A stretch of DNA of 58,500 nucleotides from Pseudomonadota bacterium (lineage in GTDB: Bacteria > Myxococcota_A > UBA796 > GCA-2862545): positions 1 through 58,500 of the forward strand of contig JAGSGY010000028.1 of assembly GCA_023954855.1 (NCBI GenBank), in the 5' to 3' direction. The translations under genes and the position numbers were made by a program. The notes below the pieces were generated by a model. It did not search any database, had not been told where the DNA came from, and saw only the letters and a program-made list of their open reading frames with translations. This document shows, piece by piece, positions 1 through 8,444 of the stretch (positions within the stretch are counted from its first letter, which is position 1; every line of letters starts with the position of its first letter).

Positions 1-174
1 AAGCCCGAGCCTGCGCCGATGGTCCGTCCCGACCCGAAGCCCGAGCCTGCGCCGATGGTCCGTCCCGACCCGAAGCCCGAGCCTGCGCCGATGGTCCGTC
101 CCGACCCGAAGCCCGAGCCTGCGCCGATGGTCCGTCCCGACCCGAAGCCCGAGCCCGTTCCCGAGCCGGCTCCG
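1..174 (+). repeat. 36-bp in-frame tandem repeat
   Basis: Three exact 36-bp units begin at 19, 55 and 91. A half unit lies before them at the window edge, and a longer variant unit begins at 127. Each unit encodes MVRPDPKPEPAP. The identity at the DNA level, including third codon positions, points to recent expansion by slippage or unequal recombination. Because 36 is a multiple of 3, copy-number change would lengthen or shorten the protein without a frameshift. Confidence 0.95.
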
Positions 175-840
175 ATGGTTCGTCCGGATCCGGTTCCCGC
201 ACCGGCTCCCGAGCCCGTTGCGGTGGCCGAGCCAAGCGGACCCGTGACCTGCACCGACCTGAAGGCACTCGAGCCGGCGGCCATGCTCGGACGGCTCAGC
301 GCCGAACAGAGTGCGTGCCTCGAGTCTTCTCTACAAACATCTGCTCTGCAGACCGACAAGAAGAAGATCTCGCTGCTGATGATGCAGAACGCCTGGTCAA
401 AGAGCGACAAGAAGACTTGGGAGACCCTGGTCAAGCGCCACCTCGCCGAGATCGATCAGTCCGATCCAGACCTCTGCTACAAGTACGCGCAGGTGCTCTA
501 CAAGATGGGCTCGAGCCGCGCGACCGGCGTCATTCGCTGGGCCGATGTGGCTCTCGAGAACAAGACTCGCTGGTCAGGGCAAACCTACACCTCGCGTGTT
601 TACAACCTCTACAAGCTCCGCGCTGGCGCCCAGAACAAGATCTGGATGGCCGCGGAGGATGCACACACCAAGGCACCGAGTGCCGAGTCTGACGCCAAGC
701 GCTCCAAGGCTCGCTCGAAGACCAAGGTGATGGCGCGTGAGTGGTACGACTACGCCAAGGGCGCAGGCAAGGACACGACCAAGGCGCTTCAGCTCTGTGT
801 CTCCGCCGCCGCCACTCAGGAATACTGCGAGGGAGGCTGA
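1..840 (+). CDS. Pro-rich repeat and TPR-like envelope protein (5' end missing)
   Basis: The frame is open from the first base of the window, so the true start lies upstream. Residues 1-75 are a low-complexity Pro/Lys/Glu region built from 12-residue units of the type MVRPDPKPEPAP. Such regions often span periplasm or cell wall. The remaining 200 residues are mostly helical and Lys-rich, with Cys at several spots and a layout compatible with TPR-like repeats (for example the segment containing DPDLCYKYAQVLYKMG), but I recognise no named family. The stop codon overlaps the ATG of the next lipoprotein gene, so the two are probably translated together and belong to the operon that continues into the ABC importer. 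Function unknown; export is inferred from composition and neighbours because the N-terminus is not visible. Confidence 0.75.
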   Translation, partial: KPEPAPMVRPDPKPEPAPMVRPDPKPEPAPMVRPDPKPEPAPMVRPDPKPEPVPEPAPMVRPDPVPAPAPEPVAVAEPSGPVTCTDLKALEPAAMLGRLSAEQSACLESSLQTSALQTDKKKISLLMMQNAWSKSDKKTWETLVKRHLAEIDQSDPDLCYKYAQVLYKMGSSRATGVIRWADVALENKTRWSGQTYTSRVYNLYKLRAGAQNKIWMAAEDAHTKAPSAESDAKRSKARSKTKVMAREWYDYAKGAGKDTTKALQLCVSAAATQEYCEGG

Positions 841-2192
841 TGCGTCTGGCTCCTGCCTACGCACTGGTTGGACTGTGGGCCCTCGGGCTCACAGGCTGCA
901 CCGGCGACACCACCACGCCCGCCGCGACGATCAGCGAGGCTGACCGGCCTCCAGCCGAGCTTCTCGCTCAGAGCTGGATGCTTCAGGCAGCAAACGATGA
1001 AGTTCGTGCGCCTTTCGAGACGGACGGGTGGATCAAGCTCGTTACGCGTCGAGACATTCCCGGCGTAGTCCGTGTTCTCGGCAAGCAAGAGGGCCTGCCG
1101 GCTGCGCGCGCACACGCGGATGCTGCCGCCATGTACCGGCAAGCTGCGCTCGTCGAGGCGAACGCGCTGATCCAGTCCTACGTGGAACTGCCCAAGGAGT
1201 GGGACCCGGCAGGCGCATCTCATTTGCTCACGGTGTCCTACCTAGTGGTGGGCGACACCGAGAAAGCGAAGGCAGCAGGAGCACTTGCTTCCGCACTCAC
1301 GGACGACCCGTCCACGTCCTGGCACGCTGCATGGGCTGAGGCCTCCTGGCCGCCGGACATCAGCGCCATTCCGCTGTCTCTCGGTGAACCCACGGCAGGG
1401 GAGTGGCCTCACCAAGGCAACCTTCCGCACTACGACCTCCCCGAGCAGACCGACGAAAAACGTCCGGTCGGCATGGGCGACCCGGGTGCACTCGTCGCAG
1501 CGGCGCTGTGGCATGACGAGGTGGCTCGGATCGCCGCTGGCGATCAGGCCGCGCTCGTCGACGCCTATGATGCCCGGTACCTGCTTCCCGTCGAGGCGCT
1601 GCCAGAGGAGGCAGGGGACTTGCCGCTCGAGCTTATCTTCGGCTCCGAGCTCCTCCATCCGAAGGACGCTGACTTCCTGATCGCCGTAAAGCGTGACGGG
1701 TACCCAGCAGTCGACGCGTGGGCCGATAAGAGCCTGCTCGCCGACCTTGCCAAGCGTTCTTCCACCGACGGAAAGATTGACCCCGAGCGGGCGCGCGATG
1801 TCTCCCAGGCACTTCGTCGCACCATCTTGGATGAAATGGAAACCCTCGCGGGTTCCTCGGAGGACTTTCATAGGACCTTCGCGGACGTCGCTCGGACGTC
1901 CACACTTCGGGGTCTCGCACTGGTCGCGCGCGCAAGTGGCGACGAGTACACTGAGGGCGTTCTGAGGATCTCAGCACTTGATCACAGCGCATCTGCGGCC
2001 ACGGCGAATCTGCCTTGGTTGCTGTCGATGTGCGCGTACGATGCTGGAAACCGCTTTCCCGCCCGAGCCAACGAACTTCTCCACAACATGATCACGCGTG
2101 TCCCAGAACTTGAGACTGCGCGGTATGGTCTGGACGTCCTTGCCCTAAGAGTCAGCCGCGCCAATGGCGGCGGTCCTCCTCCAGGTATGTAG
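840..2192 (+). CDS. Exported lipoprotein of unknown function, 450 aa
   Basis: I chose the ATG at 840, which overlaps the preceding TGA. It gives a textbook lipoprotein signal, MRLAPAYALVGLWALGLTGC, with the lipobox Cys at residue 20. A longer open frame exists upstream but would destroy the signal peptide. The mature part is Ala/Leu/Asp-rich and probably all-helical, with repeated helix pairs that could be TPR-like; I see no catalytic motif. It sits 14 bases before the ABC importer's binding-protein gene on the same strand, so an accessory role in uptake or in the outer envelope is possible. That is inference from position only. Confidence 0.8.
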   Translation: MRLAPAYALVGLWALGLTGCTGDTTTPAATISEADRPPAELLAQSWMLQAANDEVRAPFETDGWIKLVTRRDIPGVVRVLGKQEGLPAARAHADAAAMYRQAALVEANALIQSYVELPKEWDPAGASHLLTVSYLVVGDTEKAKAAGALASALTDDPSTSWHAAWAEASWPPDISAIPLSLGEPTAGEWPHQGNLPHYDLPEQTDEKRPVGMGDPGALVAAALWHDEVARIAAGDQAALVDAYDARYLLPVEALPEEAGDLPLELIFGSELLHPKDADFLIAVKRDGYPAVDAWADKSLLADLAKRSSTDGKIDPERARDVSQALRRTILDEMETLAGSSEDFHRTFADVARTSTLRGLALVARASGDEYTEGVLRISALDHSASAATANLPWLLSMCAYDAGNRFPARANELLHNMITRVPELETARYGLDVLALRVSRANGGGPPPGM

Positions 2193-2206
2193 CAGAGGTG
2201 CCCACA

Positions 2207-3778
2207 ATGCGTCGGCCTCATCCTTTCATCTTCGTCGCAGGTCTTGCGAGCACGGTTTTCCTTACCGGCGCCGGACCAGTCTCCTACTTTGAGGAGGCAC
2301 TCCCAACGACGATGAACCCCTTGTTCGCACAAGCCATGGTGGACTTCCGATCTCAGGAGCTTGTCTTCGATCGGTTGTACTACCACTCGGCAGTCAACAA
2401 CGAGCTCGTGAGTCGACTCGTTGAGCGCTACGAGAAGATTGACGGCGGCAAGTCGGTCAAGCTTTACCTGCGTCCCAATGTGAAGTGGCATGACGGCCAG
2501 GCCTTCAACGCCGACGACGTCTGCTTCACGATTGACGCGATGCTCGACCCGCGGACGTCTTCGCCCATCGCGAAGAACTTCATCGAGTCGCTCGAGTCTT
2601 GCGACTCGCAGGACAAGGGTAAGACCGCGGTCATCACGTACCGCAAGGTCTATCACAACCCCTTGGACCGGCTGGGTTTCTCGATTCTTCCCGAGCACAA
2701 GTTCGAGTCCACGGCCATCAAGCCAGACTCTGAGTTCTCCAACCGGCCGGTTGGAACGGGTCCGATGACCGCCTCGCGCGGCACTCGTGGTGTGACGTTC
2801 AGCGCCTACGCAAACGAGCACCACAACGCGAAGATCGGATCGCTCAAGCTCCAAGAGGGCAGTGACCCGTTCGTCCAGGTCCGGACCGTCATCAACGCCG
2901 GCGTGCACGGCGTGATCAGCGTGGCCCCGAACTTCCGGCCCGAAATCGCTGCACAGGACGATGTCGCGCTCAAGTCCTACGACTTGCGCTCCTGGTGGTT
3001 CATCGCCATCAACACGAGCAAGCCGCACCTCGCGCCGAAGGAGATCCGTCAGGCTCTCGACGTCACGATTGACCGCACCGAGCTGCGGGAACTCTCGATT
3101 GGTGTCGATCCGAACGACCCACACCCGCCGTGTGAGTTCATCTCTGGACCGTTCGTTCAGTCTTCGCCGTACTACAACCGTGCGGTGAAGGTGAAAGAGC
3201 GCAGTGACATGGCCAAGGTCAAGGAGCTGATGGTCGCTGGTGGTGCCGCGGATTCCGGAGGGCGTTGGACCTTCGGTGGCGAGCCCATCAAGCTCAAGGT
3301 CGGCATGAACGCCCCCCTCGACAACGAGGCACGCGACCTGCTGAACCAGATCGGTAACCAGCTCGAGGCCGGTGGATTCGGTCGCGAGGTCTACCGCATC
3401 CCGTCGGATGACTGGAACCGCAAGGTCGTCACCGCCCAGATGCAGGACTTCGACCTGCTCATCGGTAAGTGGTCGTTCGGTACGGTCGAAGAAGTGAACC
3501 CGCTGTTCCACACCCGCGCTCGTGGGCAGGGCAGCTTGAACATCTTCAACTACTCGGACCCGAAGGTCGACGAGATGCTCGGCAAATACGATGTCGCGCG
3601 TACCGACACCGAGGCGCAGGACGCGTACCACGCGCTGCATGAGTACCTCGCCCAGGACTTGCCGTACCTCTTCCTCTGGAAGCTCGACACCAAGAGCGCC
3701 TGGCGAAACGAGATCCGCAGCAACATCATCGCCCCGTACTTCTACTTCACCGAGTTCGATGGCTGGAAGGCCGGCTGA
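2207..3778 (+). CDS. ABC transporter substrate-binding protein, family 5 (peptide/nickel type)
   Basis: The 523-residue product has the family SBP_bac_5 pattern seen in OppA, DppA and NikA. An N-terminal Sec signal (residues 1 to about 24, without a lipobox Cys) is followed by the typical early segment on the pathway to VRPNVKWHDGQ-like sequence, here LRPNVKWHDGQAFNADDV. Later segments match the second lobe (EIRQALDVTIDRTEL) and the C-terminal ACHELWxY-type helix region. I prefer the ATG at 2207 over the GTG at 2198, because AGAGG at 2194-2198 is well placed for it. The lack of a lipobox suggests a soluble periplasmic protein. The ligand cannot be read from sequence; oligopeptides, nickel-chelates and sugars are all used by this family. 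It heads the five-gene importer at 2207-7226. Confidence 0.9.
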   Translation: MRRPHPFIFVAGLASTVFLTGAGPVSYFEEALPTTMNPLFAQAMVDFRSQELVFDRLYYHSAVNNELVSRLVERYEKIDGGKSVKLYLRPNVKWHDGQAFNADDVCFTIDAMLDPRTSSPIAKNFIESLESCDSQDKGKTAVITYRKVYHNPLDRLGFSILPEHKFESTAIKPDSEFSNRPVGTGPMTASRGTRGVTFSAYANEHHNAKIGSLKLQEGSDPFVQVRTVINAGVHGVISVAPNFRPEIAAQDDVALKSYDLRSWWFIAINTSKPHLAPKEIRQALDVTIDRTELRELSIGVDPNDPHPPCEFISGPFVQSSPYYNRAVKVKERSDMAKVKELMVAGGAADSGGRWTFGGEPIKLKVGMNAPLDNEARDLLNQIGNQLEAGGFGREVYRIPSDDWNRKVVTAQMQDFDLLIGKWSFGTVEEVNPLFHTRARGQGSLNIFNYSDPKVDEMLGKYDVARTDTEAQDAYHALHEYLAQDLPYLFLWKLDTKSAWRNEIRSNIIAPYFYFTEFDGWKAG

Positions 3779-3869
3779 GGCTGGTGCGGCCACCTAAACT
3801 CGCGAATCGCCGGGTTTGGGGGGGACGCTCGCGCACTCGTGATTTGAGGAACTCCCTCTCATCAAAACA

Positions 3870-3905
3870 ACAGGAGGCGGCGTTCACTCGAACGCCGCCT
3901 CCTGT
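3870..3905 (+). terminator. Strong hairpin between binding-protein and permease genes
   Basis: A perfect 15-bp inverted repeat (3870-3884 with 3891-3905) surrounds a 6-base loop. No T-run follows, so it is unlikely to be an efficient intrinsic terminator. A 3' hairpin after the binding-protein gene is known from other importers (malE-malF type), where it stabilises the upstream mRNA and lowers permease expression. That role is inferred here. Confidence 0.75.
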
Positions 3906-3939
3906 CGTATGATGCGAGGCCTAGACTGGAGACAGCCGG

Positions 3940-4866
3940 GTGCCTTGGTGGACACGACCGCTCGTACGCTTTGCAGCGGCAATCGCACTACCTCTCTTGA
4001 TCCCTGCACTGATCACGATCATCTTGTGGGCACTGCCGGGTAGCCCCGCAGAGATCATCTGCCCCCGAGAGATCTGTGGTTCTGGCACGGATGAACTCGA
4101 GGTCCACTTTCACTTGAACGAGGGGCCGCTGGCGTTCTACACCCACTGGCTCGGCAACGCCGTCCAGTTCGACTTCGGCACCAGCTGGCGTGTTGCGGCG
4201 GGCATGCGCGTCTCCGAGATGCTCGCAAGTGCACTCCCTGCGACGGTGCAGCTGATTCTCATCTCCATGACGCTGGTCATGGGCGCGAGTGCTCTAGCCA
4301 CCGCGGGTCTGTTGCCGCGGCAGCTCGACCCACTCTGGCAGGCCATCGGACTTCTGCCGGCAGTCATCCTCGCGCTGATCTGCGCAGCCTACGTCACCAT
4401 CACCTACGGTGCGGTGAGCTTCGATGGATGGCCGGGAACGCTCCGCCTTCTCTTTGGCGGACTCGTACTTGGAGTCGCCGACGGAACGCTCGGTTCAGCC
4501 ATCCAAGGAACGCGAAGCATCTTCGAAGAAGAAGTGAAGCAGCGGTACGTCGGAATCGCCGTCCTTCGCGGTGAGTCGGTGCTATCCAACACCCTGCCAA
4601 ACGTCATGCCTGCCTTGGCGGGTCAGCTTCGGGGGCGCGTGCTCCACATGCTCTCGGGCTCCGTCATCGTGGAAGTCGTCCTCGGCATTGACGGGCTCGG
4701 TCAGCTCGTCTGGGACGGTACGCTCAAGCAGGACTTCGGGCTGGTTCTCGCGGCAGCCTGGGCCTATGCGCTCATCTCCAGCGCTCTGCTGGCCCTGCAA
4801 GCCACCATCGAGATTGCGACGGCTTGGTACGTTCGCCGCAGCCCGGCCATTCCGGAGGCCGCATGA
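3940..4866 (+). CDS. ABC importer permease, DppB/OppB type
   Basis: This 308-residue polytopic membrane protein starts at GTG 3940, with GGAG 9 bases upstream. The layout fits the first permease of family-5 importers: one N-terminal membrane helix (residues about 8-30), then an outside loop carrying FGTSW, then a block of five helices. The cytoplasmic coupling loop (EAA-like) is visible as VGIAVLRGES near residue 207, followed by LPNVMPALAGQ. The segment GIDGLGQLVWDG resembles the conserved stretch in DppB homologues. The extracytoplasmic loop contains two Cys (CPREIC), which could form a disulfide. The gene overlaps the next permease by ATGA. It should form a heterodimer with that protein. 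Confidence 0.87.
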   Translation: MPWWTRPLVRFAAAIALPLLIPALITIILWALPGSPAEIICPREICGSGTDELEVHFHLNEGPLAFYTHWLGNAVQFDFGTSWRVAAGMRVSEMLASALPATVQLILISMTLVMGASALATAGLLPRQLDPLWQAIGLLPAVILALICAAYVTITYGAVSFDGWPGTLRLLFGGLVLGVADGTLGSAIQGTRSIFEEEVKQRYVGIAVLRGESVLSNTLPNVMPALAGQLRGRVLHMLSGSVIVEVVLGIDGLGQLVWDGTLKQDFGLVLAAAWAYALISSALLALQATIEIATAWYVRRSPAIPEAA

Positions 4867-5693
4867 ACGCGCGGACTTCTCGGATCCTGTGGGGCAGCAT
4901 CGCGGTCCTGATGCTCGGCATTCTGCTCGGCCTCGCCGCGACCGCCCCCGACCGTCTGCCGGGCATGGATGCGTCGCTTCGCGCCGTCGGACCAGGGGAG
5001 GTCTTCCCATTCGGTACCGACCGCGACGGGCGCTCCCTCCTGGTCTACGCCCAGCAGGGCGCTCGCATCGTCGCCCTGCCGTCGATTCTCGCGGGGCTCA
5101 TCGTCGCGGCCTTTGCGACCCTCGCTGGGCTCTCGCGTTGTGCAGGAATCGGATGGCTCGACAGTCTTCTCCAGGCCTTCCAAGAGCTCGTCGGCGCGCT
5201 GCCGCGGCTCGTGGTCGTGATGGTCGTCACCATGCTGCTGCCGTACGACTGGCGCACCCTGCTCCCGATCGCGCTGACATGGGCCGTCCTCGCCGCCCCC
5301 GCCGCGATGGATGAGGCCGCCGCCACTGCCGGACGCCTTGGCGGCGCCCGCTTTGTCGAGGCGCTGCGTGCCCACGGCTTCACAGCCGGTCGCATCTACC
5401 TCTATCACGTCACCCTGCTGAACTTGCGTGCCGTCATTGCGCGGCAGGCCGCCGAAGTCATGATGCAGGTCGTGTTCCTTGAGATCGCGCTGTCCTACCT
5501 TGCCGAGGCGGGACGCGAGGCGTCGTTCACGCACACGGCAGACACCAAGAGCTGGGCGTCGCTTCTGTACGAGGGGTACACCTGGCTCGTCGCCTCGTTG
5601 CCCCTGGCACACGCGATGTTCCTCGGTCTTGCTCTCGTCGGCTGTGTCGTGCTCGCCACGCAGGCCTTCCGTCTCGCTGCGAGGGCACGATGA
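4863..5693 (+). CDS. ABC importer permease, DppC/OppC type
   Basis: The 276-residue product is the second permease of the importer. The start at ATG 4863 overlaps the preceding stop. The N-terminal helix (residues about 8-27) is followed by PFGTDRDGRS, the hallmark of DppC/OppC proteins. The coupling loop reads FVEALRAHGFTAGRIYLYHV. The near-C-terminal segments VVFLEIALSYL and TKSWASLLYEG match the family's conserved end. Transmembrane helices are evident between these. The gene overlaps the downstream ATPase gene by 4 bases, so translation is coupled. Together with the partner permease it would make the membrane channel. Confidence 0.9.
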   Translation: MNARTSRILWGSIAVLMLGILLGLAATAPDRLPGMDASLRAVGPGEVFPFGTDRDGRSLLVYAQQGARIVALPSILAGLIVAAFATLAGLSRCAGIGWLDSLLQAFQELVGALPRLVVVMVVTMLLPYDWRTLLPIALTWAVLAAPAAMDEAAATAGRLGGARFVEALRAHGFTAGRIYLYHVTLLNLRAVIARQAAEVMMQVVFLEIALSYLAEAGREASFTHTADTKSWASLLYEGYTWLVASLPLAHAMFLGLALVGCVVLATQAFRLAARAR

Positions 5694-6430
5694 GCATCCT
5701 TCTCTCGGTCTCGGACCTCTGCATCCGCACCCCCGAGCGCACGCTGGTGGAGGGTGTGAGCTTCGACGTGCAGGAAGGGCGAGTCACGGCGATCGTCGGT
5801 CACTCCGGAAGCGGCAAGAGCCTGTCGGCCCGCGCGGCCATGGGCGTGCTCGACGTCGATCCGGGTCTGCATGCCGGCTCTCTTCGCTACCCAGGCTTCT
5901 CCGCCGAGCGCGACTGGTTTGAGGGCGTGCGAGGGCAGGGGATGCGTGCCCAGCGGCGCTTGGCACGCGACACCGCGAAGCTCCGCGGCTCCTACGTGAC
6001 CTACAGCCCGCAGTCCGCATCGTCGGCACTCAATCCCGGGCGAAGCATTGGCCAGCAGCTGGCTATCGCCATTTCGCGGCGCCAGGACCCCGCAGCGGAT
6101 GTCGGTGCGGCGATCCGTGACGTGCTGGAAGAGGTGGGCCTGCCCCCTCGCGCCGCCTATGCCGTCCCATCAGAGCTCTCCGGAGGCATGGCCCAGCGGG
6201 CCGCGGTCGCGATTGCGATCGCACCCCAGCCGAGGGTGCTCATCGCCGACGAACCCGAGACCGGTCTAGACCCGGTACTTAGGCGGGTCGTCACCGAACT
6301 TATGCTCGAGGTTGCCTCCAACCACGGCGTGGCGCTGATGCTCATCACTCACAACATGGACACCGTTCATCGCATCGCCGATGATGTCATTCGAATCGGC
6401 CCGTCCACGGGTGGAGCGCACGATGCCTGA
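5690..6430 (+). CDS. ABC importer ATPase, DppD-like short form
   Basis: The 246-residue nucleotide-binding subunit has Walker A GHSGSGKS (residues about 36-43), a Q-loop region (TYSPQSASSALNP), signature LSGGMAQR, Walker B VLIADEP followed by ETGLD, and H-loop ITHNMD. Family-5 ATPases such as OppD are usually about 320-340 residues with a Cys-containing C-terminal extension. That extension is absent here. The ATG overlaps the preceding TGA, and the end overlaps the start of the second ATPase. It powers uptake as a heterodimer with the 6423-7226 product. Confidence 0.9.
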   Translation: MSILLSVSDLCIRTPERTLVEGVSFDVQEGRVTAIVGHSGSGKSLSARAAMGVLDVDPGLHAGSLRYPGFSAERDWFEGVRGQGMRAQRRLARDTAKLRGSYVTYSPQSASSALNPGRSIGQQLAIAISRRQDPAADVGAAIRDVLEEVGLPPRAAYAVPSELSGGMAQRAAVAIAIAPQPRVLIADEPETGLDPVLRRVVTELMLEVASNHGVALMLITHNMDTVHRIADDVIRIGPSTGGAHDA

Positions 6431-7226
6431 GACCCCAATCGTCGAGTTCAGCTCGGTCAGCAAGACCTTCGTCTTGCCCGGGGCTTGGCCGTGGAGTGCG
6501 AAGCGCGAAGTGCATGCGGTTCGCGACGTGTCATTCGAAGTTGCGCCTGGAGAGGTCGTCGCCTTGGTCGGCCAGAGTGGCTCTGGTAAGACCACCGTGG
6601 CGCGCTGCGTGCTCGGCCTCGAGTCGATTTCCGCCGGCGAGATCAAGCTCGAGGGGTCCCGCTGGGACAACTTGAGCGAGCGTGAGCGCCGGGCCCGTCG
6701 CCTCAAGTACCAGTACATCCCGCAAGACGCTCTCTCAGCGCTTGACCCACAGCAGACCGCCCTCGAAGCCGTGGTCGAGTCGCTCACCGTTCTCGCCGGA
6801 GCGTCGAGAGAAGACGCCAACAAGCGTGGCGCTGAGATGCTCGAGAGCCTCGGTCTTGGCCACAGACTTGGCGCGTTGCCCCGCGAGATGTCTGGCGGCG
6901 AGCAACGACGCGTCACACTTGCGCGTGTCTTTGTGCTTCAGCCAGCGCTTGTCGTCGCGGATGAACCGACCTCTGGTTTGGATCCAGATCGCCAGGAGTC
7001 CGTGCTGGAGGACCTGATCACCAACCTGCCCGAGGGGGCAGGGTGCATCCTCGTCACCCACGACATGGCTCAGGCACGCGCATGGTGTCATCGCGCTCTG
7101 GTCATGCTTGAGGGTAAGGTGGTCGAAGAGCTACGATTCCCAGACGGACAACCTGCGCATCCCTACTCGCGCATGCTGTTCGATCCGTGGGGCGAACATG
7201 ACTTCGCCCAGTCCACGGCCTTTTAG
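6423..7226 (+). CDS. ABC importer ATPase, DppF-like short form
   Basis: The second nucleotide-binding subunit has 267 residues when started at ATG 6423, which lies within the end of the first ATPase gene. An upstream in-frame ATG at 6381 would add 14 residues antisense to no known domain and is less likely. Visible motifs are Walker A GQSGSGKT, Q-loop YIPQDALSALDP, signature MSGGEQRR, Walker B VVADEPTSGLD and H-loop VTHDM. The insert LPGAWPWSAKREVHAV before the first core strand is typical of DppF/OppF. The Cys-rich C-terminal tail of long family members is missing, as in its partner. Confidence 0.9.
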   Translation: MPETPIVEFSSVSKTFVLPGAWPWSAKREVHAVRDVSFEVAPGEVVALVGQSGSGKTTVARCVLGLESISAGEIKLEGSRWDNLSERERRARRLKYQYIPQDALSALDPQQTALEAVVESLTVLAGASREDANKRGAEMLESLGLGHRLGALPREMSGGEQRRVTLARVFVLQPALVVADEPTSGLDPDRQESVLEDLITNLPEGAGCILVTHDMAQARAWCHRALVMLEGKVVEELRFPDGQPAHPYSRMLFDPWGEHDFAQSTAF

Positions 7227-7234
7227 GAGCCTCG

Positions 7235-8404
7235 ATGTCGACATTCAACATTGCCCGCCTCGCGCTTCGGCTGACTGCGCCCGCTCTGATGGGGGCCATT
7301 CTGCTTCCGACAGCAGCATTCGCTCAGTCCGCCGACCAGGCTGAGGCCTACCGGCTCGAGCAGGAGATCAAGCGACTCGCCGATCGAAATGCTTGGGCAG
7401 GTGTCGAGCGCGCCTACGAGGACCTGGTCAACCTCGACGCCCAAGTCAGCGTCGAGATTCACAACGTGGGCGCACAGTCCGCGCGCTTCCTGGGCAAGAC
7501 CTTCGAGGTCTACCAGCGCCTTGAGCGCGCACAGGCCATCGAGCCCACCGAGACCACCACGGCGGACCTCGCTGGCTTTGACCAGCAGTACGGGCGCGTG
7601 CGCATCAAGGGCGACGCACGGCGTCGGCCCGAGCTCACCCGCGAGGCCATGCCGTTCCTCCCTGACCAGCGCAAGAGCATTGAGTGGGCGCAGCGAGTGG
7701 TCACCGAGACCGGCTCCTTCGAGGGCATGCTTCCGCTTGGCGACTACGCCATCGCCGGAAAAGCCTTCACCGTCGAAGCCGGACCCGAATGGCAGGACGT
7801 CTCTGTCAGCCGCAAGGAAGCGACCGCTGCCGGCGCTTCGGGTGAGGGCGTGGTCTACAAGGGCCCCGTTGCGGTCGTTGGCTACAGTTTCTACACCAGC
7901 GGAGCACCCTCCGATCCGAAGCCAAACGTCGAAGTTGCCTCACCCGAAACGTTCTCGGGCTCGGGCTTTCACGTTGCTGGCGGCTACGAGATCGGTCTGA
8001 CCCGGCAGTTCGGGGTCGCGCCGACTGTCAGCTACCGGGGCATGTTCGGGTCCAGCACATTCCATCACTTCACCGCGTGGGCAGCCGCCGCATTCCGACC
8101 GGGCGATCTCCGAATCGCAGTCGGGCCGTCGTACGGCGTGATCCAGGGCAGCGGAACGGGCGTGGCCGATTGGTTCGATGTGGGCCAGAGCCAGACTCAG
8201 AACCCTGCCGATGGCATTCGCTACACCGGAATTTCCGCAGGCCCGGGCCTAAAGTTCTCCGCCGGATACGGTTTGTTGGACTTAGAACCGCTTCAGGGTG
8301 TTGTGGAATTGGGTGGCATCATTCAAACGGATGGTGCCCGCACGTACATGGGTTTCGGTCTCCACGTCGGGATCGTGCCTAAGATTCCTCGGTTCGAGGG
8401 CTGA
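7235..8404 (+). CDS. Secreted barrel-like outer membrane protein, 389 aa
   Basis: The protein has a clear Sec signal ending AAFAQS (cleavage near residue 33) and AGGAG 6 bases before ATG 7235. Residues about 35-100 look like a helical coiled or TPR-like stretch (VERAYEDLVNLDAQ). The middle carries GMLPLGDYAIAGKAFTV, similar in style to PEGA-type surface domains. The C-terminal 200 residues alternate hydrophobic and polar residues with many Gly and aromatic positions, as in an outer membrane beta-barrel. It follows the importer genes by 8 bases and is probably co-transcribed. It could provide the outer-membrane passage or a binding surface for the importer; this is inference. Confidence 0.75.
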   Translation: MSTFNIARLALRLTAPALMGAILLPTAAFAQSADQAEAYRLEQEIKRLADRNAWAGVERAYEDLVNLDAQVSVEIHNVGAQSARFLGKTFEVYQRLERAQAIEPTETTTADLAGFDQQYGRVRIKGDARRRPELTREAMPFLPDQRKSIEWAQRVVTETGSFEGMLPLGDYAIAGKAFTVEAGPEWQDVSVSRKEATAAGASGEGVVYKGPVAVVGYSFYTSGAPSDPKPNVEVASPETFSGSGFHVAGGYEIGLTRQFGVAPTVSYRGMFGSSTFHHFTAWAAAAFRPGDLRIAVGPSYGVIQGSGTGVADWFDVGQSQTQNPADGIRYTGISAGPGLKFSAGYGLLDLEPLQGVVELGGIIQTDGARTYMGFGLHVGIVPKIPRFEG

Positions 8405-8444
8405 TGCTCCTCATCAATCTTTCGAATACTCATAGGAGAGACCG

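Noticed and set aside
1-174. Tandem repeats that could suggest a CRISPR array
   Set aside because: The units are directly adjacent with no unique spacers and stay in one coding frame, so they are a protein repeat.
1982-3793. Long open frame on the minus strand (about 600 codons)
   Set aside because: It runs antisense to the lipoprotein and the binding-protein genes, encodes an Arg/Val/Glu-rich protein without family motifs, and results from the third-position bias of the real genes.
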